Below, piece by piece: positions 7,950 through 15,240 of a DNA stretch of 34,230 nucleotides; within the stretch, counting starts at the first letter, position 1; each line of letters opens with the position of its first letter. The stretch comes from Salinivirgaceae bacterium (GTDB lineage: Bacteria; Bacteroidota; Bacteroidia; Bacteroidales; SZUA-534). The translations under genes and the position numbers were made by a program. Below the pieces are notes generated by a model, which made no database searches, was not told the origin of the DNA, and was given only the letters and a program-made list of their open reading frames with translations. The DNA is taken from the NCBI GenBank assembly GCA_016342715.1, contig JAEINW010000028.1:1-34230 (forward strand), in the 5' to 3' direction.

Positions 7950-7957
7950 TATCTTTG
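7950..7957 (+). promoter_or_regulatory. -7 element for the CsgG-like/LPP20-like lipoprotein pair
   Basis: TATCTTTG matches TAnnTTTG exactly and lies 37 bases before the ATG at 7995. The nearest upstream TTG (7933-7935) is only 14 bases away, shorter than usual. A start of transcription near 7963 would exclude the in-frame ATG at 7881 and supports starting the protein at 7995. Confidence 0.45.
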
Positions 7958-7994
7958 CTGGAATTGCAAGAAATACTCAAATAATCTATTTATT

Positions 7995-9377
7995 ATGATT
8001 AAAAAACTACTCTTATTTACTTTTATAGCTATTTTATTAGTTGGTTGTGCATCTAAACGATATGCAAAAAAAGGATTTGAATTTGAACAAGCAGGTTTAT
8101 ATGAAAATGCTGCAGATATGTATTATATGTCGGTAATGAAAAATCCTAAAAATGTGGAGGCACAAATAGGATTAAAAAAGAACGGTCAATTGGCTCTTGA
8201 TCATAATTTAGGTAAATTTTTAAATTTATACAATGCCGACAATAGCAAAGATGCGGTTTATAAATACATTGATTGTGAAAATTTTTACAATAAAATGCTT
8301 ACTGCAGGAACTGAATTAAATATTCCCAGCCATTATAAAGAGTATTATGAAGAAGTGAAAATTATTTATTTACAGAATAAATATAACGAAGCTTATTTGT
8401 TACTCGAAGAAGAAAAGTTTAATGATGCTGAAGTAATTTTTAATGAAATATTAGCTATTGAGCCTGGATACCAAGATGTAAAGGAATTAAAGAATACGGC
8501 ACATTTTGAACCTATTTATCGTAAAGGAAAAGAGTTAATGAACATTGAACAATACCGTAAATCATATTATAAATTTCAGGAAATCTTTAAAAAAACACCT
8601 AATTATAAAGATGCCAAAGAATTGTCAAATAAAGTTTTAGAAATGGCTACCATTACTATTGCAATTATTGATTTTAAGAATAGTTCGGCAACAAAAAATG
8701 TACAGCTTGAATTAAAAAGTGGCATACAAAAATCATTAACTGAAACAAAGTCGCCATTTATAAAGCTTATTGATAGAGAAAATACTCAAAACATTCTTAG
8801 TGAGCAAATTTTAACTTTAGAAGGTAATGTGGATGAAAGTTTAAGTGCCAAAGCAGGGAAGATGTTTGGGGCAAAAGCTTTACTTGCTGCAGAAGTCACT
8901 AGTTATAAGATATCTCATGGCAAACTAAAAAGCACCTTAAAAAAAGGGTACATTAAAGAAAAAATTGTTGAAAAAAAGGGTGAAGAAGAAATTGTTAAGT
9001 ATGTGTATCACAAAACTACATACAACGAATACAGTATGACTCGTTATGTTACTTGCAATTTTAACTATAAATTAATTTCGGCTGAAACAGGAGAAATTTT
9101 AGTGGCCGATGCCATATCAAGAAGAGTTAGTGATGATATTCATTATGCGAGCTTCGATGGAAATAAAGACAAATTAATTCCCGGGTATTGGGAAAATAAG
9201 AAAGTGGATGGTTCAAAAGATGTAAAAAATGATAATGCTTCAGATATTAGAAAACTTAAGCACTTGTTAGCTTCCAAAACAAAAATAAAAAGCATTGAGC
9301 AGCTTAAAAAAGAAATAAATACAGAAGTGGCCAAATTAGTAACAGAAAAAATTGAAAGATATGATCCAGAAAACTAG
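7995..9377 (+). CDS. Outer-membrane lipoprotein with TPR-like repeats and a CsgG-like domain
   Basis: The frame is open from 7881, but the first 38 residues look like untranslated leader. Starting at 7995 gives MIKKLLLF with lipobox LVGC and a lipidated Cys18, 460 residues in all. Residues about 22-210 contain TPR-like helices (YAKKGFEFEQAGLYENAADMY; YLQNKYNEAYLLLEEEKF; GKELMNIEQYRKSYYKF). From about 216 a CsgG/LpoB-like domain begins with ITIAIIDFKNSSATKN, followed by FIKLIDRENTQNILSEQ and KAGKMFGAKALLAAEV. The tail (about 310-460) holds charged and tyrosine-rich segments I do not recognise. CsgG itself makes the curli pore; LpoB activates a penicillin-binding protein. No curli genes are nearby, so curli secretion is not implied. 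The stop overlaps the next lipoprotein gene by 17-26 bases. Confidence 0.85.
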   Translation: MIKKLLLFTFIAILLVGCASKRYAKKGFEFEQAGLYENAADMYYMSVMKNPKNVEAQIGLKKNGQLALDHNLGKFLNLYNADNSKDAVYKYIDCENFYNKMLTAGTELNIPSHYKEYYEEVKIIYLQNKYNEAYLLLEEEKFNDAEVIFNEILAIEPGYQDVKELKNTAHFEPIYRKGKELMNIEQYRKSYYKFQEIFKKTPNYKDAKELSNKVLEMATITIAIIDFKNSSATKNVQLELKSGIQKSLTETKSPFIKLIDRENTQNILSEQILTLEGNVDESLSAKAGKMFGAKALLAAEVTSYKISHGKLKSTLKKGYIKEKIVEKKGEEEIVKYVYHKTTYNEYSMTRYVTCNFNYKLISAETGEILVADAISRRVSDDIHYASFDGNKDKLIPGYWENKKVDGSKDVKNDNASDIRKLKHLLASKTKIKSIEQLKKEINTEVAKLVTEKIERYDPEN

Positions 9378-10728
9378 TTTTTTAATTATTATAGTTGCCC
9401 TTTTGTTTGCTTGCGGAACTACAAAAAATGTAACACAAACAGTTCCCTTGCCCGATTGGGTGAAAAGCAAACCAGTTTCAACAATATACTATATTGGAAT
9501 TGGGTCGGCAGTAAAAACTGCTAATATTTCAGACTATCAATCGGGTGCAAAAAATAGTGCATTAGCCGACATGACAAGTGAAATTTCGGTGAATATATCT
9601 ACAAGTTCTGTATTGCACAAATTCGAAAGTTCTTTGGGTTATTCCGAAGATTTTTCTGCAGCCACAAAAGCTTCAGCATCTGAAGATTTGGAGGGCTATG
9701 AATTGGTTAACAGTTTTGAATCGGATACACATTATTATGTGTATTATAGATTGTCTAAAATTAAATATACTGAAATTAAGGAGCAACGAAAGGTTGATGC
9801 CATTGCCAAAGGATTAGATTTTTATAACAAAGCTTTAAGTTTTAGAGAGCGAAATCAATATTTTGAAGCCATTTCGAATTATATAAAAGGCTTAGAATGT
9901 ATAAAAGCGTATTTTACAGAATCGCTTGAAACAAATTATAATGGAACTAACATTTATTTGGGAAATGAGTTGTTTTCTGGCTTTGTAAGTACGGTGAATA
10001 GTATTAAAATAATTCCTAAAAAGGAATCGCTTTCTGTAAAAAAAGGACAATCGTTAAGTTCGTCAGATTTATTGTTCACTGTAAAAAATACTGATGGTCA
10101 AAGTTTAAGTGGAATACCTATCTTATTTAATTTAGGAACGTTGCCTTTGCGGAATAGTCAGGTTAAATCAGATGCGAATGGACTTGTTTTTTATCAAATA
10201 AACGAGGTTAAAACAAAAGCAAATCAGACTTATTTTGTTGCAAGTGTTGATATGAATACCTTAGCAACTGGCGTAACTTTTGATCCTTTATTTCGAAAAA
10301 TGATTCGAAAATTTGATGCTCCCAAAGGTCAAATACACATTAGAATAAATAATCCTTCTTTTTATGTGCATTCAACTGAGTTAAATTTTGGTGAGGCATT
10401 AATGCCCAAAATTATTGAACCAAAAGTTCAGCAAATACTTGCAAGCAAAGGATATCCGGTGATTACGAAAAAAGAAGCTGCTGATTATGTGATTGAACTT
10501 GAAATTAATACATTAGAGGATAAACAGCAAGGAAAAATGTATTATGCTTCTTTATCAGGTAATATAAAAATATTTAATAAGCAAAATGAACTCTTAGCAT
10601 TAAAACCCATAGATAAAATTAATGGTGTTAAATTATCATTTAATGATGCAGGTTTTGACGCCTATATAAATTTATCGGATTATTTAGATAGAAATTTAAT
10701 GATCAAGTTAAAAAAGGCCATTGAATAA
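9352..10728 (+). CDS. LPP20-like outer-membrane lipoprotein with Ig-like segment
   Basis: The ATG may be at 9352 or at 9361 (Met4); both lie inside the end of the CsgG-like gene, so translation is probably coupled. The N-terminus has a hydrophobic stretch and lipobox LFAC with Cys21. Residues about 33-150 resemble the LPP20 fold: PDWVKSKP, IGIGSA, ALADMTSEISVNI and a long helix. A helical stretch follows (about 160-195). Residues about 215-310 look like a bacterial Ig/carboxypeptidase-regulatory-like domain (SVKKGQSLSSSDLLFTVKN... SDANGLVFYQI). The C-terminal part (about 325-458) has the pattern of an LptE/CsgG-like alpha-beta lipoprotein domain. I infer that it works with the preceding protein in an outer-membrane-attached complex; its task is unknown. 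Confidence 0.8.
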   Translation: MKDMIQKTSFLIIIVALLFACGTTKNVTQTVPLPDWVKSKPVSTIYYIGIGSAVKTANISDYQSGAKNSALADMTSEISVNISTSSVLHKFESSLGYSEDFSAATKASASEDLEGYELVNSFESDTHYYVYYRLSKIKYTEIKEQRKVDAIAKGLDFYNKALSFRERNQYFEAISNYIKGLECIKAYFTESLETNYNGTNIYLGNELFSGFVSTVNSIKIIPKKESLSVKKGQSLSSSDLLFTVKNTDGQSLSGIPILFNLGTLPLRNSQVKSDANGLVFYQINEVKTKANQTYFVASVDMNTLATGVTFDPLFRKMIRKFDAPKGQIHIRINNPSFYVHSTELNFGEALMPKIIEPKVQQILASKGYPVITKKEAADYVIELEINTLEDKQQGKMYYASLSGNIKIFNKQNELLALKPIDKINGVKLSFNDAGFDAYINLSDYLDRNLMIKLKKAIE

Positions 10729-10804
10729 CTGCGATTGTTAATAAAATGTAGATTTATGTTAATTAAAAAGATCAGAAACTATAGAAAACCTTAGCAGTTA
10801 CAGC

Positions 10805-10812
10805 TATTTTTG
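10805..10812 (+). promoter_or_regulatory. Possible -7 element for the ribbon-helix-helix-like gene
   Basis: TATTTTTG is an exact TAnnTTTG match just 15 bases before the ATG at 10828, implying a very short leader of about 10 bases. No good -33 element is visible, so it may be chance in this AT-rich gap. Confidence 0.3.
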
Positions 10813-10827
10813 AAGAAATTTTAAAAA

Positions 10828-11058
10828 ATGCCAGTAAGTACGCAACAATATCGATCATTAAGACGAAAACATAAGCACCAGATTTTATTAAACGATCATG
10901 AAATTGATGCATTTAATAGATATTGCAAAAAATATAAAGTAAATAATAAATCGAGACTTATTCGTGAGGCCTTGTTTACCAAAGTGCTTCAAAGTTTTGA
11001 AAATGATTATCCTACACTTTTCGATAAAGATGAACTTGCCAGAATGGAGAGAAAATAA
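10828..11058 (+). CDS. Small ribbon-helix-helix-like (CopG/Arc-like) protein
   Basis: The 76-residue protein is basic at its N-terminus (RSLRRKHKHQ), then has a short strand (HQILLN), a helix (DHEIDAFNRYCKKYKV) and a second helix after NKSRLIREALFTKVL, ending with DYPTLFDKDELARM. Strand-helix-helix with NKSxxIREA is the pattern of ribbon-helix-helix DNA-binding proteins, which act as dimers. I believe closely similar proteins are widespread in Bacteroidota, so a housekeeping or regulatory role is more likely than an antitoxin role. No toxin gene adjoins it: the next gene is tatA. The assignment is by pattern only. Confidence 0.75.
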   Translation: MPVSTQQYRSLRRKHKHQILLNDHEIDAFNRYCKKYKVNNKSRLIREALFTKVLQSFENDYPTLFDKDELARMERK

Positions 11059-11110
11059 GTGCGTTGTTAAAATAATACCTGTTTATACAGTTTATTAAAA
11101 TTCGTTTTTT

Positions 11111-11118
11111 TATTTTTG
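11111..11118 (+). promoter_or_regulatory. -7 element for the second tatA and S4 genes
   Basis: TATTTTTG matches TAnnTTTG exactly, 18 bases before the ATG at 11137. A -33 TTG is not visible at normal spacing. It would serve tatA and the S4 gene, which begins 10 bases after the tatA stop. Confidence 0.35.
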
Positions 11119-11136
11119 CTTCATTAATTATTTGAT

Positions 11137-11328
11137 ATGGAATATTCAACAGTTTTTTTGGGATGGTTAGGTGGACAAGAGATTTTACTTTTGGTTTTAG
11201 TTGTATTAATTTTTTTTGGTGGTCGTAAAATTCCTGAACTGATGCGAGGTATTGGTAAAGGTATTAAGGAATTTAAATCAGAGACCAAGGACAAAGAAGA
11301 TAATACTGACACAAACACCCCATCTTAA
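11137..11328 (+). CDS. tatA: Twin-arginine translocase subunit TatA (second copy)
   Basis: The 63-residue TatA-like protein has a membrane span at about residues 6-28, the hinge FGGRKIPELMRGIGKGIKEF almost identical to that of the copy at 3043-3285, and a short acidic tail rich in Asp and Thr. It is not next to tatC; its neighbours are a small DNA-binding-like protein and an S4 RNA-binding protein. Two TatA proteins in one genome may divide substrates, or one may take the TatB role, since no TatB is seen. Assignment to the TatA/E family is firm; the division of labour is inference. Confidence 0.94.
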   Translation: MEYSTVFLGWLGGQEILLLVLVVLIFFGGRKIPELMRGIGKGIKEFKSETKDKEDNTDTNTPS

Positions 11329-11338
11329 AACAATTTTC

Positions 11339-11569
11339 ATGAAACAGTTAGAGTTTGTGCTCAAGCCATTAACAGATGGTAGCGAGCCTTTTATTGCACT
11401 TAATAGCCTGTTAAAGTTTATGAAAATAAGTGAAAATGGGGGAATGGCAAATCTTTTTATTTCAGATGGGTTGGTAACAGTAAATGGAAAAATTGACCAA
11501 AGGAAAAGAGCAAAAATTAGAAAAGGTGATGTAGTGGGCTTTGAAGATGTTGAAATTCATGTTAAGTAA
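11339..11569 (+). CDS. S4-domain RNA-binding protein (YbcJ-like)
   Basis: The frame is open from 11252 inside tatA, but the true start is ATG 11339, ten bases after the tatA stop, giving 76 residues beginning MKQLEFVLKPL. The body is a single S4 domain: FIALNSLLKFMKISENGGMANLFISDGLVTVNG, then RKRAKIRKGDVV. The GGMA(N)xxIxxGxVxVNG core is the usual S4 signature. Stand-alone S4 proteins of this size (E. coli YbcJ type) bind RNA, often ribosome-linked, though the specific target is not established. It ends 18 bases before the AEC transporter gene, so a tatA-S4-transporter transcript is likely. Confidence 0.9.
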   Translation: MKQLEFVLKPLTDGSEPFIALNSLLKFMKISENGGMANLFISDGLVTVNGKIDQRKRAKIRKGDVVGFEDVEIHVK

Positions 11570-11587
11570 TTCAACATTTATTTCATT

Positions 11588-12553
11588 ATGGATTATCTAA
11601 TATACTTTAAGCCTATTTTTTATGCGGTTTCCATAATCTTTTTAGTAGCCTTGTTAAGTGGTGCATTAGTAAGGAAAGGAGTTATTACAGAGTTAGATAT
11701 AAAAAGCCTTTCTCACATTACCATATATCTTTTATTGCCCTGTCTTATATTTTCAAAAATAATTCAATCATTTAAACCTGCAGAATTCACCTATTGGTGG
11801 CTTATGCCTTTGCTTGCCTTTGCAATGATTGGGCTAGGTATTCTAATTGCATCCTTACTTTATATTGGCAAAATAAAAGAGAATAAAGCAAATATTGCCA
11901 TTGCTGCATTTATGAATGCCAATTATATGGTATTGCCTATAGGTCAATTGGCTTTTCCTGAACAGTTTGATTTATTTACAACCTATGTTTTTCTATTTGT
12001 TTTGGGTGTAAATCCTGCCCTGTGGAGTTTAGGTAAATATATGATTACAAGCTCTAATGGTACAAAATTAAATGTAAGGGGCTTACTTACTCCACCTTTT
12101 GTAGCAAATATTATTGCAGTACTAATTGTTTTAATTGGTGTACATAAGTTTATTCCTGATTATTTTATGAAGCCGATTGATTTCATTGGGTCAGCTGCTA
12201 TTCCGGTTGCTACCATTGTTTTAGGAGCTACTATTGGAAGTATATCTCTTAAAAAAATTCCGCCTATTTTCGATATTATAAAAGTTGTTTCAACCAAGCT
12301 AATACTATTACCATTGCTTGTAATTTTAATATTAATAAACACTAAATTACCGCAAATAAATTTATTATTGGCCGATTTATTGGTCATTCAGGCGTCAGTT
12401 GCTCCAGCAACTCAAATAATTATTCAGGCAAAAAAATATGGAGGTAATGTTCAACATATTGGAGGAATGATGTTTGTTACGTATTGCATTTGTATGCTAA
12501 CCATACCAATGTGGTTTACTTTTTGGAAGTATTTATTAGAAAACTTTAATTAA
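11588..12553 (+). CDS. AEC-family (auxin efflux carrier-like) transporter
   Basis: The 321-residue polytopic protein has about ten hydrophobic spans in two halves of five, as in the AEC/bile-acid-transporter fold. Characteristic are the LLLPCLIFSKI stretch in span 2, AFMNANYMVLPIGQLAFP in span 4, and the second-half APATQIIIQAKKYGG segment. Bacterial members export or import small carboxylates such as malate or malonate; the substrate here cannot be told. It lies downstream of tatA-S4 and ends tail to tail with the histidine kinase gene, the two stop codons sharing the palindrome TTAATTAA at 12546-12553. Confidence 0.9.
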   Translation: MDYLIYFKPIFYAVSIIFLVALLSGALVRKGVITELDIKSLSHITIYLLLPCLIFSKIIQSFKPAEFTYWWLMPLLAFAMIGLGILIASLLYIGKIKENKANIAIAAFMNANYMVLPIGQLAFPEQFDLFTTYVFLFVLGVNPALWSLGKYMITSSNGTKLNVRGLLTPPFVANIIAVLIVLIGVHKFIPDYFMKPIDFIGSAAIPVATIVLGATIGSISLKKIPPIFDIIKVVSTKLILLPLLVILILINTKLPQINLLLADLLVIQASVAPATQIIIQAKKYGGNVQHIGGMMFVTYCICMLTIPMWFTFWKYLLENFN

Positions 12554-15131
12554 TTGTTGTAGGAAGAGTTACGGTGAAAGTAGTTCCATAATTTAATTTA
12601 CTTTTCACCTTAAGTTTACCATTATTTATTTTTACAAATTCATTACAAATAATTAATCCCAATCCTGTTCCTTTTTCTTTTAAAGCACCCGGTGTTGAAA
12701 CCATTTTGTCAATCTTAAAAAGTTTAGCAATGTTATTTGACTCAATTCCCATTCCATAATCAGTTATACTTATATCTAACTCATTGGTATTCTTTTCAAT
12801 ATTGATATCAATGTTGCTATTAACTTCAGAATATTTAATGGCATTTGATAACAAATTTCTAATTACGGTCATAATCATATTCTTGTCGGCAAAAATTAAA
12901 TATTCTGTCTTAGCGTTAAAGTTTAAAATTATTGACTTTTGCTTTATACTTTGGTGGAATAGATTCACACATTCTTGAATAATTTCGTTGACCGGAAATA
13001 GGATAGGAAATTTATCAATGCTCCCTGATTGAGTCCTTGCCCATTCTAAAAGGTTCTCAAGGAGATTATATATATGTGTTGATGATTGATGAATCAACGT
13101 TATATACTGTTTTATTTCTTCTTGTGTATGATTGTCATAATCGTCAGACATTAGATTGCTTAATCCTAAAATTGCATTAAACGGATTTTTAAGATCGTGA
13201 GCCATAATACTAAAGAACTTATCTTTAGCAGCAATTGCTTCCTTTAGTTTCGACTGTGAATATTTAAGATCTTTTTCAGTTTTTCTTATTTCAGTAATAT
13301 CAATAATAATTCCAAGAATACCCAGTAGTTTATCATTTGAATCAACAATTCCCTTTCGATAACAGATCACATAATGTTCCAAATTATTACTAAAAATCAT
13401 GCTACCTTCATTCCTAATTAATCCTTTTCCAGGATTTCCAAAAAGTTTAGTTGTATTGCAGGATAAGTTTGTTTTAATATTAATTTCAGATAGGTTTATT
13501 CCAATAAGATCGTCAACTTTTTTACCCGATATTTCTTCAAATGCATTATTGCAACCTAAAATATGGCTGTTTTTATTGGTATAAAAAACTGCATTGGGTA
13601 TGGTGTTTAGTAAAGTTTCAGTAAAAGTGTATTGTTCTTTTAATTCTAAATTTGAAATTTCTATAAGTTCTTTTTGATCTTCAATTTCTCTATTTTGAAG
13701 CATTAATTTTTTGTTAAACTTATGTTGTCTTTTTAAACTTATATAAAGTATAGCAGCAATAAAAAATATTACGATAATAAAAAGAATAAAAAATAATTTT
13801 TCTATAATTTGCTTCTTTAAATCTTCAGATCGAACGGTTTTTAACTTTTTAATTTCTTTTTCGTGTTTATTTGTTTGATTTCTAAATTCAATTTGAAGTT
13901 CTGAAAGTTTCAATTCTTCTTTTTTGCTTGCTTCTCTTAAGCTATCCGATATTGCTTTCACATACAATTGGTTTTCATAGGCTAATTTATAATTGTTTTT
14001 AGCCGCATATACTTTACTCAGATTGATATATAAATCTTCTAATAAGCCTGAAACATTTGCCTTTTTAGCATATGAAATTGCAATTTTTAAATTTTGAATA
14101 GCTTTATTTGAATTATTTGTTTCGGTATAAAAAGAGCCAAAGGAAGAATATGAATAAGCAAGCCCGTATAAATCATTTAGTTTTATATTTTGTTGTAAGC
14201 CTAAATCATAATAATAGTAGGCTGAATCATAGTTTTGTTTTATGGTATAAATATATCCAAGTGTTTGATATAAAAGAGGATCTGAAGTAATGTCACTAAT
14301 TTGTTTATTTAAACTCATGGCTTTTCTAACATATAAAATAGCTTCATCATATCTTTTTAGTTCAATTAAAATGGATGCAATATTATTGAATGAATTTGCC
14401 ACGCCTTTTAAATCGGCAATTTTATTGTAGTATTCCAATGCTTTATAATAGTACATTAAGGCGTTATCATTATTTTTAAGTAAGTCATAAATAATACCAA
14501 TATTGTTACTAAGGTTACCAAGTATACTATAGTCATTTAATTTTTCAGCTAAGTCTAAGCTCATTAAATAATTTTCTAAAGCTTTTTGACTATTACCGGT
14601 AATATCGTATATAACACCAATTAAGTTATATGTATTTGCTAATGATACCGAATCTTTTGTATTAATAAATTTTGGAACTGATTTTAGTGCATTATCCATT
14701 GAATTTACAAACTCACCAGTGAACGAAAATGCATATGCTTTTATGTAAAAGAATCTTCCCCAAAGGTTTTCATCGTTTGTGTTTTTTAATAATTGTTCTA
14801 TCTCAAACAATATCTCTGATGCTGTGTTAAAGTTGCCCTGTAAAATGTTGCATCTTGTTTTTTCAATAAGAACAAGAATTTCATCTTTGCGCTTATTGTT
14901 ATTTTTTGCAAGATTAGAAGCAATCTCAATGTATTTAAATGATTTATTTAAATCATTATTTTCCAGATACGAAATTAATTTAATATAGGATGAAATTTTG
15001 TTTTCGTAGTTGTTTTCATATATGATAACATTTAATATACTGTCTTCGAAATTCGATTTAAGCGTATCATTTCCACACATATATAATGATGCAAATAATA
15101 AAACGAATAATAATTTGATCGATTTTAGCAT
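12546..15131 (-). CDS. TPR/PAS sensor histidine kinase
   Basis: The 861-residue kinase opens with a signal sequence (1-20), followed by a periplasmic TPR solenoid (about 60-400; repeats such as ALENYLMSLDLAEKL, ALMYYYKALEYYNKI and SAYYYYDLGLQQ). A coiled coil leads to a membrane span at about 446-466. A second coiled coil then links to a PAS domain (about 503-615), a HisKA domain with phospho-acceptor H645 in SIMAHDLKNPF, and an HATPase_c domain with N763, DYGMG (791-795) and GTGLGL (821-826). Catalytic residues are complete and there is no receiver domain. No response regulator gene is next to it, so its partner is elsewhere. The TPR sensor suggests a protein or peptide signal in the periplasm. 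TATTTTTG at 15182-15175 (minus) can serve as its promoter. Confidence 0.95.
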   Translation of the reverse strand: MLKSIKLLFVLLFASLYMCGNDTLKSNFEDSILNVIIYENNYENKISSYIKLISYLENNDLNKSFKYIEIASNLAKNNNKRKDEILVLIEKTRCNILQGNFNTASEILFEIEQLLKNTNDENLWGRFFYIKAYAFSFTGEFVNSMDNALKSVPKFINTKDSVSLANTYNLIGVIYDITGNSQKALENYLMSLDLAEKLNDYSILGNLSNNIGIIYDLLKNNDNALMYYYKALEYYNKIADLKGVANSFNNIASILIELKRYDEAILYVRKAMSLNKQISDITSDPLLYQTLGYIYTIKQNYDSAYYYYDLGLQQNIKLNDLYGLAYSYSSFGSFYTETNNSNKAIQNLKIAISYAKKANVSGLLEDLYINLSKVYAAKNNYKLAYENQLYVKAISDSLREASKKEELKLSELQIEFRNQTNKHEKEIKKLKTVRSEDLKKQIIEKLFFILFIIVIFFIAAILYISLKRQHKFNKKLMLQNREIEDQKELIEISNLELKEQYTFTETLLNTIPNAVFYTNKNSHILGCNNAFEEISGKKVDDLIGINLSEINIKTNLSCNTTKLFGNPGKGLIRNEGSMIFSNNLEHYVICYRKGIVDSNDKLLGILGIIIDITEIRKTEKDLKYSQSKLKEAIAAKDKFFSIMAHDLKNPFNAILGLSNLMSDDYDNHTQEEIKQYITLIHQSSTHIYNLLENLLEWARTQSGSIDKFPILFPVNEIIQECVNLFHQSIKQKSIILNFNAKTEYLIFADKNMIMTVIRNLLSNAIKYSEVNSNIDINIEKNTNELDISITDYGMGIESNNIAKLFKIDKMVSTPGALKEKGTGLGLIICNEFVKINNGKLKVKSKLNYGTTFTVTLPTTIN

Positions 15132-15174
15132 ATTAATTGGTAAATAGTTGCTAAATGTGAATTATATTTATACT

Positions 15175-15182
15175 CAAAAATA
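15175..15182 (-). promoter_or_regulatory. -7 element for the histidine kinase gene
   Basis: The minus strand reads TATTTTTG here, an exact TAnnTTTG match, about 44 bases before the start at 15131. Directly upstream on that strand lies a short imperfect hairpin, AGCTAGG-AAAG-CC-AGCT with a one-base bulge (about 15191-15208), followed by AAAAAA. It could be a weak end signal for the ROK gene. Confidence 0.4.
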
Positions 15183-15240
15183 TAATTTTTTAGCTGGCTT
15201 TCCTAGCTCTTATTCAATGATAATAAAAAACATGTTAATA

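Noticed and set aside
7881-7994. Extra N-terminal 38 residues in frame before the CsgG-like lipoprotein
   Set aside because: A -7 promoter element lies inside this stretch (7950-7957), and the signal peptide with lipobox starts only at 7995.
7995-10728. A curli (csg) secretion operon
   Set aside because: Only a CsgG-like domain is present; there is no csgA/B/E/F-like gene, and the TPR and LPP20 parts do not fit curli.
10726-10800. Inverted repeat TAACTGC ... GCAGTTA between the LPP20-like and ribbon-helix-helix-like genes
   Set aside because: Only 7 bases per arm across a 61-base spacer in AT-rich DNA; chance is a sufficient explanation, although an operator cannot be excluded.
10828-11328. 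Toxin-antitoxin pair (ribbon-helix-helix protein plus small membrane protein)
   Set aside because: The small membrane protein is a clear TatA with the FGGRKIPEL hinge, not a membrane toxin.
11252-11338. Upstream extension of the S4 protein overlapping tatA
   Set aside because: The S4 family start matches ATG 11339; the extension is the tatA sequence read in another frame.
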